A stretch of DNA of 38,150 nucleotides, taken from Candidatus Sifarchaeum subterraneum (GTDB taxonomy: Archaea > Asgardarchaeota > Sifarchaeia > Sifarchaeales > Sifarchaeaceae). Under the pieces are notes generated by a model that saw nothing but the letters and a program-made list of their open reading frames with translations, did no database searches and was not told the origin of the DNA. This document shows, in pieces, positions 23,549 to 32,060 of this stretch (position 1 is the stretch's first letter; the number at the start of each line of letters is the position of its first letter). Location: positions 1-38,150 of the forward strand of contig JAECRX010000097.1 of NCBI GenBank assembly GCA_016292335.1, written 5' to 3'. Made by a program: the position numbers and the translations under genes.

Positions 23549-24076
23549 ATGAAAGAAAGGCATGATCAAGAGAGAGTGATTTTAATAACAGGAGCACCCT
23601 GTACTGGAAAAACAACCATTGCTAAGATCATAGCAAAAGAACTTAGGATTAAACACATAAACATAGGAAAAAAAGTTATTGACGAAAATCTTTATCTTGG
23701 ATACGATTATAAACGAATGTCTTTTATAGCCGACAACGAAAAACTAATTGAATCGTTAGTGGCCGAAATTAAAAGAACAGGATACTTGATAATCATTGAA
23801 GGTCATTACGCAGATATTGTACCAGATCAATTTGTTAAAAAAGCTATTGTTCTACGAACGGACATAAACGAATTAATTAGAAGAATGAAAGGTAAAAAAT
23901 ATCCTGAGAAGAAAATTGAGGAAAATATTACTGCAGAAATAATGGAAATACCCTTACAAAATTGTCTGGAATCCTATGGGAAAGATAAGATCTTTGAGAT
24001 CGATACTACTATGAAAAGCGCCAAAGAGATTGCCAATTTAATTTTAGATCTTCTTTTTAGAGAGAATTGTTTGTGA
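23549..24076 (+). CDS. AK6/Fap7-type adenylate kinase
   Basis: About 175 aa from the ATG at 23549 (a TTG at 23531 is the alternative). P-loop TGAPCTGKTT, the AK6-type lid and core landmarks IEGHYADIVPD, VVLRT-like AIVLRTDINELIRRMKGKKYPEKKIEENITAEIMEI, and a C-terminal helix. This matches archaeal homologues of human AK6/hCINAP and yeast Fap7, which act in the final maturation of the small ribosomal subunit and have weak adenylate kinase activity. The Walker B-like aspartate in SFIADNEKLI is present. Apparently a single-gene transcript behind the conserved leader. Confidence 0.88.
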   Translation: MKERHDQERVILITGAPCTGKTTIAKIIAKELRIKHINIGKKVIDENLYLGYDYKRMSFIADNEKLIESLVAEIKRTGYLIIIEGHYADIVPDQFVKKAIVLRTDINELIRRMKGKKYPEKKIEENITAEIMEIPLQNCLESYGKDKIFEIDTTMKSAKEIANLILDLLFRENCL

Positions 24077-24250
24077 ACTACTCACCTGCTAGTAAGTGTT
24101 TTTCTCTGTAAAGCTTTGGTTAAAATCGTATATATTCAAATTCATTTTCCAATAAATGTCTAGATTTTTTTTGGTAGATTTTCTACAAAAAACGATAAAG
24201 AATGTGAAAAATATCCTCACCATGCTAAACAGCTAAATTTAGCATCTACC

Positions 24251-24292
24251 TCGCAAGAAGCCCCCATGCGCAAGCGTGGGGAAGAATTGCGT
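24251..24292 (+). mobile_element. IS605-like nested terminal hairpin
   Basis: CGCAA and TTGCG enclose CCCCATGC-GCAA-GCGTGGGG, an 8-bp stem with a GNRA tetraloop. The flanking CGCAAGAAG and TTGCG are shared with 17502-17547. This is the typical shape of an IS605/IS1341 right end. No transposase lies upstream. Confidence 0.55.
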
Positions 24293-24392
24293 TTTTTCAA
24301 GGTTCAACAACATTTTAAAGCATCTTTTTTCAGTATACTTTTGGATTGAGCTGAGGTAACACTCGCCAATTCTTTAATTTAATCACGATAAG

Positions 24393-24485
24393 TCAGGGCA
24401 GGAACTGCCCGTAGAGCCTGTTGGACATGCTCTATTAGGAGATGGATGAATCAGGAAGCCCCATCTGGTAGGGGGGGTAGTTCAC
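24393..24485 (+). mobile_element. TnpB C-terminal remnant with IS605/IS1341 right end
   Basis: Codons 24393-24446 read SGQELPVEPVGHALLGDG before a TGA; this resembles the very end of TnpB transposon proteins (GQE.PVEPV...). After it come GGAAGCCCCATCTGGTAGG and GGGGGTAGTTCAC, a classic right end. A stop at 24375 in the same frame shows that the rest of tnpB is gone. In intact elements this segment also encodes the 3' part of the omega RNA that guides TnpB; whether it is still transcribed is unknown. Confidence 0.7.
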
Positions 24486-24859
24486 ATTTAGGATTTATGA
24501 ATCATAAAAAAGAGTGGTCAAAGTGGTCCTCTCCCTAAAACCTGTAGCGAAAAACCGGCCATTCCACACACGTTGGTTTACCCCACTTACTACTTTTCAG
24601 TTTAAAGTCATTCGCTAGGGGATATGGAGAACCACATGGCCCGTTTTACCTTGAGTTTTCCTCATCCCTGTGATTGTTTTATGTAATTTTTGATATTTCA
24701 AATATCTGGAGGCTGATCGTGGTAAAAGCGGAAAAGGGAATTCTTCAAAAAGCCAGGACTATTTGAACTCAAAGTCTTTATATTCGACAAAAAAATTTCA
24801 AAGAAAAAAACTCGAGTATCTTTCAAAAAATAAAGTGGAAAATAAAGGAGGTATAAGGT

Positions 24860-25036
24860 ATGCAAACGTGTGAATGTGGCAGAAAACTTGTTGTAGTGTT
24901 CTGTAGTGATCTTTCTAATTCTTATCCACGACCAAAATGCAGATATGAGTATATTTGCCCTAATTGTGGTGTGCAAAAAAGATTAGTAATCGAATTAGCT
25001 TCTTATGCTACTCACGAAAAAATGTATGTAATTTAA
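24860..25036 (+). CDS. zinc-ribbon miniprotein
   Basis: 58 aa. A strong Shine-Dalgarno (AAAGGAGGT) lies 7 nt before the ATG. The protein starts MQTCECGRKLVVVFCSD and continues KCRYEYICPNCGVQKRLVIE, so C4 and C6 plus C33 and C36 form a four-Cys zinc ribbon, with extra Cys at 15 and 27. Similar one-ribbon proteins bind nucleic acid or act as small adaptors; I do not recognise the family. It stands alone among transposon relics but has no sign of decay, and the good ribosome site supports a real gene. Confidence 0.7.
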   Translation: MQTCECGRKLVVVFCSDLSNSYPRPKCRYEYICPNCGVQKRLVIELASYATHEKMYVI

Positions 25037-25497
25037 CACGGAAAAGGGGCTATAATTTTCAAAATGAATGGAACATATAAGAAGAAGCCTGTTATTGTCA
25101 AATATTCATTGAAGAAAATCACAGAACATGCATGAAAAAATGTTCAGGGGTTATATGAAAGAATAGAACTGGAGCTTGCTTTCATAAAAGGAAACAGCTA
25201 TCCAGTAAACATGATAAAACAAACCATATTTTTCGTGTCTTCTATACTCATAGATTGAGGTCATCTTTAGACCCTTCTTTAATTATCTCAGTGATTAAAT
25301 GAATAAGGAGAGTCTATGACCTCTTTTATGGCTTTTCTTTTTTATGCAAAATATGCGATATTTGTTCGTGACTTGCAAGCGAATACAAAACTATTTATTG
25401 TTTTATGAAGATATAATATCCTGCTTTCTGAACATTTTATGGTTACATTTGTTAATAAACTGTAAGAGATAATTCCCTATTTTTTGGGAGGGTTTTT
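25037..25497. other. intergenic, AT-rich, nothing recognised
   Basis: 460 bp without a gene, repeat or clear RNA structure. The ribosome site GGGAGG for the next gene lies at its end. Confidence 0.5.
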
Positions 25498-26193
25498 TTG
25501 CCAGCGAAAGAACGGTCAGGATTATTAAGATGGTTTAAAGAGAGGAGAGAAGCCAAAGCTATCCAAATGACCCAAATACATTGCAGAAAAGTATATGAAA
25601 CAGTAATTGAACTTCGGAACACAATTGAATTAGCAATAGCTGGCGAGGATGAAAAAAAGGTTAGACAGAGACAAAAGATGATTTCAGATTTGGAAAGAGA
25701 AGCCGATAGAATAAGGCGAGATATCCATCAACTTTTAACAAGAGGATCAGAGTTACCATCTAGTGAGCGTTTAGATCTTGTACAACTTGTTTCCAATTTA
25801 GATTCAGTCGCTAACACAGCAAACGGTGCTGGACGACGATTGGTCATTTTGAAAGAAATTTCAAAATTCCCCCGAAAAATACTTGATGCTTTATCTGTAA
25901 TGGTCAAGGATATTATAGAATGTGTCGATTTGTTAAGAGAATGTGTTGTTAGTCTGGGAGAAGATATTAATCAAACAATAAAATATACCGATGAAATAAA
26001 TGAAAAGGAGTTCTGCGTTGATGAGGATTTACGAAATATTCTAACTCTTTTATCTCAAGAAAAGTTCTCAATTGATCCATTCACTGCAATTATATTTTTT
26101 GAATTTATCTCGTTTCTCGAAGGAATAGCGGATAGTTGTGAGGAAACCGCGGACTTTGTACGTTTAGTTTCATTAAAAATACCACCCACGTAA
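25498..26193 (+). CDS. DUF47/PhoU-like protein
   Basis: 231 aa, TTG start at 25498 directly after GGGAGGGTTTTT. All-helical PhoU-like fold: EADRIRRDIHQLLTRGSELPSSERLDLVQLVSNLDSVANTANGAGRRLVIL and a matching second half (EFISFLEGIADSCEETADFVRLVSL), each with the E...D metal-binding pattern of PhoU-like helices. DUF47 proteins usually sit beside a Pit-type phosphate transporter and are thought to regulate it. No transporter gene is next to this one, so its partner must be elsewhere. It probably forms its own transcript. Confidence 0.85.
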   Translation: MPAKERSGLLRWFKERREAKAIQMTQIHCRKVYETVIELRNTIELAIAGEDEKKVRQRQKMISDLEREADRIRRDIHQLLTRGSELPSSERLDLVQLVSNLDSVANTANGAGRRLVILKEISKFPRKILDALSVMVKDIIECVDLLRECVVSLGEDINQTIKYTDEINEKEFCVDEDLRNILTLLSQEKFSIDPFTAIIFFEFISFLEGIADSCEETADFVRLVSLKIPPT

Positions 26194-26941
26194 TCTACTG
26201 TTTGCTGGATATTCCTCGTTTTACAAGTAAGTGGCGCTTTTTGAGACATTTTGCTAAATCAAAGATAGTTCTGTCCAAAATTCTATTCTAATTAGTTCGA
26301 ATGGACGTTTAAGTGGAAGGTACTTCAAATTTTCCAAGTCTTTCTTTATTTTATGATTAGAAAATATTATGAAATTAAATATTGCACGGAACACGAGATT
26401 AAAAAACTCAGGATAAAAGAAAACTTTGAAAACATCAGAAAAATCTATTACCCGAGATTCATGTTAAATAACAAAAACTTCTTATGTTCAATCATTAACA
26501 TAGTACTATCGAAAAAGACGAAATAACTCTTCAATTTCCTTAAAGGAATTAAACTATAGTGTTTTGAATAATTTTTCTAAAGTTTCTTAATACTAACCTA
26601 CATAACCTTCCACGGTATAAAAAAAATCCATGCTGTGAAAAAACAGAATCTTGAAAAGGTATGAAAACCTAAATCACCTGTGGAAGCAAGATCACAAAGA
26701 AAAGGAAGAAAGATGAACGGATAAGCCTCAATTTCATACAAGAAGTTTGTGGAGTGATTCTACAAAAAAATTTGGAAAAGTTTTTCAAAACACTATAACT
26801 CTTTGAATATGATCGATCTCTTTTTAGCACACAGATTTTAAGAATAAAAGAATAATTGCCTGAATTTTTGTCCCATTTTACTCCTAACAGGCTCTTTCAG
26901 GCTCTATAAAAAGAATAAGAGGCGGGGTTGAAAAGTAAAAA
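26194..26941. other. 750-bp AT-rich intergenic region, nothing recognised
   Basis: No frame with a plausible protein, no repeat shared with the other relics and no tRNA-like fold. It may contain a decayed gene; I cannot support one. Confidence 0.45.
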
Positions 26942-29827
26942 TTGACATTTGCTCAACTAACGTCATCAATCAGAAAAATAGCATTGGAATTTGGATTTAC
27001 TACTCCTACTCAAGTCCAGAAAAAAGCTATCCCACTAATTTTAAGTGGACAAAATGTTTTGGTAATTGGGCCCACTGGCAGTGGTAAAACAGAAGCTGCT
27101 GTTTTGCCTGTTTTTGAAAAATTTATTAGAATTAGAGATGAAGGTCATGAAGTGAAAGGAATTTCCATTTTATTTATTACACCTTTACGGGCATTGAACC
27201 GTGATATTTTTAGAAGAATAGTTGATATAGGGAAAAAGAATCTCGGAATTGATATCCAAATAAGACATGGCGATACAACTTCATATCAGAGGAGAAAGCA
27301 GGCTTTAAAGCCACCGCACATGTTAATTACAACTCCTGAAACCCTTCAGGCTATTTTACCTGGAAAACGAATGAAACAACATCTTAAAGCTGTTAAATGG
27401 ATAATCATTGATGAAATTCATGAATTAAGCTCAAGTAAAAGAGGCATACAACTCGTTCTCGCTCTTGAAAGACTTTTAGAAATTACTGGTGAAGAGTTTC
27501 AAAGAATCGGGTTGTCTGCCACAGTTGGAAGTCCCAAAAAGATTAAAAATTTCTTAGCTGGAAAAGAAAGATCAATTCAAGTAATGAATATTTCGAAGGC
27601 AAAGAGTTTAGATTTATCAGTTGAGTGCCCCTCCCCTACAGAAAATGATGTTTTTTTAGCAAAGGAGCTCTTTACATCCATAGAGGCTGTTGCCAGGATA
27701 AAAAGATTGGTAGAGCACGTTAAAAACCATGATTCCGTTCTTGTTTTTGTTAATACCCGCCAATTCGCAGAAATAATTACTTCAAGATTGAGACTTTATG
27801 ATCCCGCGTTTAGATTTGATATACATCATGGATCTCTTTCTAAAGAGGTAAGGGTAAGTGCAGAAGATAGATTTAAAGCAAAAGAACTTAAAGTAATCGT
27901 ATGTACGTCCTCTCTTGAATTAGGCCTGGATATAGGTGACGTGGATCTAGTCATACAGTTTATGTCTCCAAGGCAGGTCATAAGGCTGGTTCAAAGAGTT
28001 GGTAGGGCTAGGCATTGGGTAGAAGAAGTTTCAAAGGGGATTATTATTAGTATGGATGCTAACGATATTTGCGAATCAGCTGTTATTGCTAAGAGAAGTT
28101 ATGAAAGCATTCTTGAAAGAGCCTTAATTCATGAAAATGCATTGGATGTTCTCTGTCACCAAATTGCAGGAATTTTATTGGATAAACGAAAAGTTTCAGT
28201 AAAAGAGACTTTTGAAATTATTACAAGGGCGTGGCCTTTCAGAAATTTAAGTTATGATGTTTTCTTAGAAGTCATCGGCCTGATGGATAGGATACATCTT
28301 ATTTGGATAAAAAACAGTAATAAAACAATCGAACTAGGAAGCAGGGCAAGACAATATTATTATAATAATCTTAGCACCATTCCTGATGTAAAACGATATC
28401 ATGTCTTTGATGTTTCGACCAACAAAAGTATAGGCGTTTTAGATGAAGAATTCGTAGCAACGAGAGCCGAGCGTGGAGTTGTATTTATAGTAAGAGGAAG
28501 ACCCTGGAAAATAATTAGTTTAGAGGAAGAGGATAACAAAATAAACGTTGAACCTGCCCCTGATCATACAGGTGCAATCCCTGGATGGGAAGGAGAACTT
28601 ATACCTGTCCCTTTTGAAGTTGCTCAAGAAGTAGGCGAACTTTTTCAGAAATTAGAGAATATTTTGATTAATAAAAATGTAAAAAACAATCTGGAGGATT
28701 TAAACCAAGTTTCTGAAGAATATATGTTAACTGAAGAGGCCTTAAATAAACTATTATCTACAATAGAGGCTCAAATTGAAAGTGGTGTGCCAGTACCTAA
28801 TCACAATGCTATTGTGATCGAAAGTATTGAAGATTATGTTATTATTCATACATATTTTGGAAGCCGTGTTAATTCAACAATTGGTCACCTTTTATCAGCG
28901 ATATTAACTTCTAGATTTGGAGCGACTGTAGGTATCTGGACAGATCCTTATCGAATAAGACTACGATTCCCAGGGAAAATCAGGCCTGAAACAATAGAAA
29001 CAATTCTTAAAGAACTTAATCCCGAACATATTGAAGTGATTCTTGATCTTTTACTTAGGAGATCTTCTCTTTTTGAATGGAAGTTTATGCACGTCGCAAA
29101 AAGATTCGGCATAATTGAACGCAATTATTCTGAATTAGGAAAATTTGGTTTGTCAAGACTAATAAAAATTTTTCAAGATACTCCGGTAGAATGGGAAACA
29201 ATGCGTGAAGTGAAATTTGAAAAATTGAATGTTACGCGCACTAAAAGAATTGTTGAAAATATCAAAAGAGGATTCATTACAACCCATAAGATAAATCGAA
29301 AGGGTATTAATGATGTTTCTCCAATTGCTAGACCCGCTTTGGATTTTTTAACCTCAGGTGATCTTATTTCACCCTCAAGACCAGAAGCTGAAATTTTAAA
29401 AGCAGTTAAAAACCGATTATTAAATAAACGAGTAAAATTGGTCTGTTTATATTGTGGGAATTGGAATACAACAAGAACTGTGAAATCGCTTCCAGAAAGT
29501 CCAACTTGTCCTAAATGTCAATCAAAATTCGTTGCAATATGTTCACCAAAGAACAATGAACTACAAGCAGTTTTTAAACGATATAAAGACAGGAAAATGA
29601 AATTATCTAAAGAAGAAATGAAAATTTTAGAAAGAGGATGGAAAAGTGCCAATTTAATGATGGCATCTGGTAAAAAAGCGATTATTTCGATGGCTGGTAG
29701 AGGGATAGGCCCAACCACTGCGGCAAAAATATTATCAAGGTTACATAAAAGCGAAAATGAGTTTCTTAAAGATATTTTGAATGCTGAAAAAGAGTATGCT
29801 CGGACAAGGGCTTTCTGGGCTAATTAG
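26942..29827 (+). CDS. lhr: Lhr-type superfamily 2 helicase with C-terminal zinc motif
   Basis: 961 aa, TTG start at 26942. Helicase core: Q-motif region FTTPTQVQKKAIPLI, Walker A GPTGSGKTEA (43-52), DEIHEL, SAT as GLSATVG, then motif V TSSLELGLDIGDVDLVIQ and motif VI QRVGRARHW. Then a winged helix and the Lhr-specific beta-barrel region (through about 790), where ERGVVFIVRGRPWKI is typical. A four-Cys zinc ribbon (CLYCGNWN...CPKCQSK) and a helical tail (GIGPTTAAKILSRL) close it. Lhr proteins unwind DNA and RNA-DNA hybrids in replication-coupled repair. Full length and intact; no gene is coupled to it. Confidence 0.93.
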   Translation: MTFAQLTSSIRKIALEFGFTTPTQVQKKAIPLILSGQNVLVIGPTGSGKTEAAVLPVFEKFIRIRDEGHEVKGISILFITPLRALNRDIFRRIVDIGKKNLGIDIQIRHGDTTSYQRRKQALKPPHMLITTPETLQAILPGKRMKQHLKAVKWIIIDEIHELSSSKRGIQLVLALERLLEITGEEFQRIGLSATVGSPKKIKNFLAGKERSIQVMNISKAKSLDLSVECPSPTENDVFLAKELFTSIEAVARIKRLVEHVKNHDSVLVFVNTRQFAEIITSRLRLYDPAFRFDIHHGSLSKEVRVSAEDRFKAKELKVIVCTSSLELGLDIGDVDLVIQFMSPRQVIRLVQRVGRARHWVEEVSKGIIISMDANDICESAVIAKRSYESILERALIHENALDVLCHQIAGILLDKRKVSVKETFEIITRAWPFRNLSYDVFLEVIGLMDRIHLIWIKNSNKTIELGSRARQYYYNNLSTIPDVKRYHVFDVSTNKSIGVLDEEFVATRAERGVVFIVRGRPWKIISLEEEDNKINVEPAPDHTGAIPGWEGELIPVPFEVAQEVGELFQKLENILINKNVKNNLEDLNQVSEEYMLTEEALNKLLSTIEAQIESGVPVPNHNAIVIESIEDYVIIHTYFGSRVNSTIGHLLSAILTSRFGATVGIWTDPYRIRLRFPGKIRPETIETILKELNPEHIEVILDLLLRRSSLFEWKFMHVAKRFGIIERNYSELGKFGLSRLIKIFQDTPVEWETMREVKFEKLNVTRTKRIVENIKRGFITTHKINRKGINDVSPIARPALDFLTSGDLISPSRPEAEILKAVKNRLLNKRVKLVCLYCGNWNTTRTVKSLPESPTCPKCQSKFVAICSPKNNELQAVFKRYKDRKMKLSKEEMKILERGWKSANLMMASGKKAIISMAGRGIGPTTAAKILSRLHKSENEFLKDILNAEKEYARTRAFWAN

Positions 29828-30598
29828 ATTAAAAAAATATTGAATTGTGTATGCAAATTTATTTCATCTTGTGAGGCTATTCATACACATAAAAAGTTAT
29901 AAAGAATAACTCTTCAATTCTGGACGGTTTATAGAGAATAACAAAAACGAGAAAAGCAAAATATAAAACGTTATTAATTTCTTCAATCCTCCACAAAGTT
30001 TCATATCAATGGCGTTATTCATTCATTAAAGGATTTACGAGGTAAAATACTTCGAAAAAGCCTTTCCTTAGTATGTTATTGCCAACTACTCCTCCCTGAA
30101 GGTTAGAGCCTTTTGGATGAGCCACTACAACGTGGGAGTTGAGTAGGCGTCCCCTATGATGGCACACATTCTGGGATGCTTCGCTAGTTCTGTCCCTGCA
30201 AACCGTGTGTTTAACAAGGGGACCCGTCATGGGTGGCCACTTTTCGTGGGTGCGGCTCCAAAGCGATGGCACGTTTCGTATCATAAATCCTTTTAAGAAG
30301 GGTGTGTATCTCCAAATCACAATTTCGCGCACACCTTTAGGTGTGTGTCCCTTGCCGTTATCTATATGAATAAAAGGGAAGGATTCTTAGAGTGAAATAA
30401 GCGTCACCAAAGTGAATAAAAAATAATACAAAACATTAAAATATTAATTTATTAAACTTGGATCGAGCATGAGAAAAACCTTGAATCAATTCTACTCATC
30501 TCTGTTGTGTTTTAAAAGGAGATTAGCGAGACATTTTTGTGGATATATGACCAATTTATGATCCTTTTGTTTTCAACTATCGATACTGGTGGGATGAT
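29828..30598. other. 770-bp intergenic region containing an IS605-like relic
   Basis: It separates lhr from rpl30e. The middle is the minus-strand element at 30081-30345. The flanks (29828-30075, 30350-30598) are AT-rich with no visible gene. The rpl30e promoter should lie in the last 200 bp. Confidence 0.5.
30081..30345 (-). mobile_element. non-autonomous IS200/IS605-like element (copy D)
   Basis: Read on the minus strand it runs from a TTTA/TAAA-loop hairpin (CACACC/GGTGTG, 30330-30345), through GTGCCATCATAGG (30165-30153), to AACCTTCAGGGAGGAG and TAGTTGGC at 30081. The block order and sequence match copy A (7700-7908) closely at the right end: GTGCCATC.TAGG, then GTGG/GTGGTC-GCTCA, then TTCA.GG.GGA and TAGTTG. 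G+C content is clearly above that of the surroundings. No transposase frame. Confidence 0.55.
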
Positions 30599-30940
30599 TT
30601 GTCGGAACTTAGAATCGAACCTCTTGTTCTCCAACCTACTGAAAAATTAACTAGGGCAATGAAGATCGCTACTTCTTCCGGAAAAGTAATTTTCGGATCA
30701 AAACGCGCAATTAAAGCAGTAAAAAAAGGAACTGCTGCTCTAGTAATTCTCGCGAATAATTGTCCGGATGAAATTAAAAAAGATATTCTATACTATTCCG
30801 CTATCTCAAACATAAATTTAGTCATTCTGGATGTGAACAGCATTGATATGGGAAGGATCTTAGGAAAACCTTTCTTTGTTGCGTCTATGACCATTCAAGA
30901 TCCAGGTGATTCAGAAATCTTGAAACTTACGGAGGGGTGA
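30599..30940 (+). CDS. rpl30e: ribosomal protein L30e
   Basis: 113 aa, TTG start at 30599 with GGTGGGAT before it. L7Ae/L30e fold: TRAMKIATSSGKVIFGSKRAIKAVKKGTAALVILANNCPDEIKKDILYYS and the final IGKP-like segment (RILGKPFFVASMTIQDPGDSEIL). It is a large-subunit ribosomal protein that binds kink-turn RNA. It is followed after one base by nusA in one transcription unit. In many archaea this pair sits between the large RNA polymerase subunit genes and rps12-rps7-tef1; neither group is present here. Confidence 0.93.
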   Translation: MSELRIEPLVLQPTEKLTRAMKIATSSGKVIFGSKRAIKAVKKGTAALVILANNCPDEIKKDILYYSAISNINLVILDVNSIDMGRILGKPFFVASMTIQDPGDSEILKLTEG

Positions 30941-30941
30941 C

Positions 30942-31379
30942 ATGGCAAGTGGTGTTAAAATTACAACGGAAGAAATCAGATATATTGCGTTATTTGAATC
31001 AATGACAGGGGCAATCACAAAAGATTGTGTTATTGACGAAGATGAAAATCGCCTCATATTTATTGTGAAAAGTGGAAATGTTGGCCGTGCTATTGGTAAG
31101 AGAGGTACAAATATCAAAAGAGTTAGAGAAATTATTGGAAAAGGTATAGATGTTGTTGAACTTGCGAACACACCAGAACAATTTATTAAAAATATTCTTG
31201 CCCCTGCTCATGTTAAATCCATCCATATTAGTGAGAAAATGGACGGTAGAAAGATAGCAGTTGTCAATGTCAGTTCACAAGATCGTGGCCTTGCCATAGG
31301 AAAGAATGGCCGTAATGTTTCGAAAGCAAGAATTTTGGCAGCAAGATATTTTGACATTTCTGATGTTGTAATCGCTTAA
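30942..31379 (+). CDS. nusA: NusA-like KH-domain transcription factor
   Basis: 145 aa with two KH domains and nothing else, the normal archaeal form: NVGRAIGKRGTNIKRVREIIGKGIDVVEL (KH1, GKRG loop) and DRGLAIGKNGRNVSKARILAARYFDISDV (KH2, GKNG loop). Both GxxG loops are intact. ATG start with GGAGGGG within the end of rpl30e. It binds RNA and is thought to act in transcription or its coupling to translation. The gene that usually follows (rps12) is missing; 680 bp without a gene come next. Confidence 0.93.
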   Translation: MASGVKITTEEIRYIALFESMTGAITKDCVIDEDENRLIFIVKSGNVGRAIGKRGTNIKRVREIIGKGIDVVELANTPEQFIKNILAPAHVKSIHISEKMDGRKIAVVNVSSQDRGLAIGKNGRNVSKARILAARYFDISDVVIA

Positions 31380-32060
31380 AGGAAAGTTTAGCTTCATGTT
31401 TATTAATTCTCTTCCATGGGTCATCGAGCCTAGAAAATCACTGGCGATCACTGGTGTGAGGGGCCAGATATCGGTTGGTTTTAATCTGATTCTCAGCCAA
31501 CCCCAATCACTCATTAGTTTTCCCTCGTCCCCTTCAATTGACGAAGGGATCTCCTTTTCCAAGATTCATGGAATTTAAATCGGAATAAAGCTCTTTTTAA
31601 GCTCTCGGTTTGTATATCTAAATTATTGAGTCAATAGCTTGATTGGTCATCCACAATTCGTTGGAAAAATTGCAATCGTATTGATCCAATCGCTCTCGTA
31701 CACTATTGACTTATCTTCTTCACTTAAGGTCTAGGCTCTTAGAAACCATGTATGGTTTACACTCAGATATTTTATAGAAGCAATACATGCCGTGAGGAGC
31801 AAATGATATCTTAGAGATGTGTACCCGACGCTCATACACTCATTTAAGGCTCCCAAGTCGTAATCCTTAATAATTGCTGAGTGTAGTTTTTTCGCATCAG
31901 ATTCAGGAAGTTTTTTGCAAGGTAAAATTCCTACACGGGCTTCAGCTTGACATTGTACATGAGGAGTTCATCAGTGGTCGTAGTAAGTTTATGCTTGTCA
32001 ACCGTTTTAGGCATTTTCTGATTTCTGGACAAGCCGGCTTGAAGTCACTTAATCATCAGT
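31380..32060. other. 680-bp intergenic region with small hairpins
   Basis: Just after nusA, GGTTGG and CCAACC (31473-31502) flank 18 bases, and CCCTTC/GAAGGG (31531-31549) form short hairpins. AAACCA-TGTA-TGGTTT (31745-31760) is another. I recognise no gene or RNA family. The second half reads as decayed coding sequence on either strand but cannot be named. Confidence 0.4.

Larger units (their letters stand above)
24077..24859. other. 780-bp region of transposon relics
   Basis: It contains the nested hairpin at 24251-24292 and the TnpB C-terminal remnant plus right end at 24393-24485. The last 200 bp before the zinc-ribbon gene hold no recognised feature. Confidence 0.5.
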
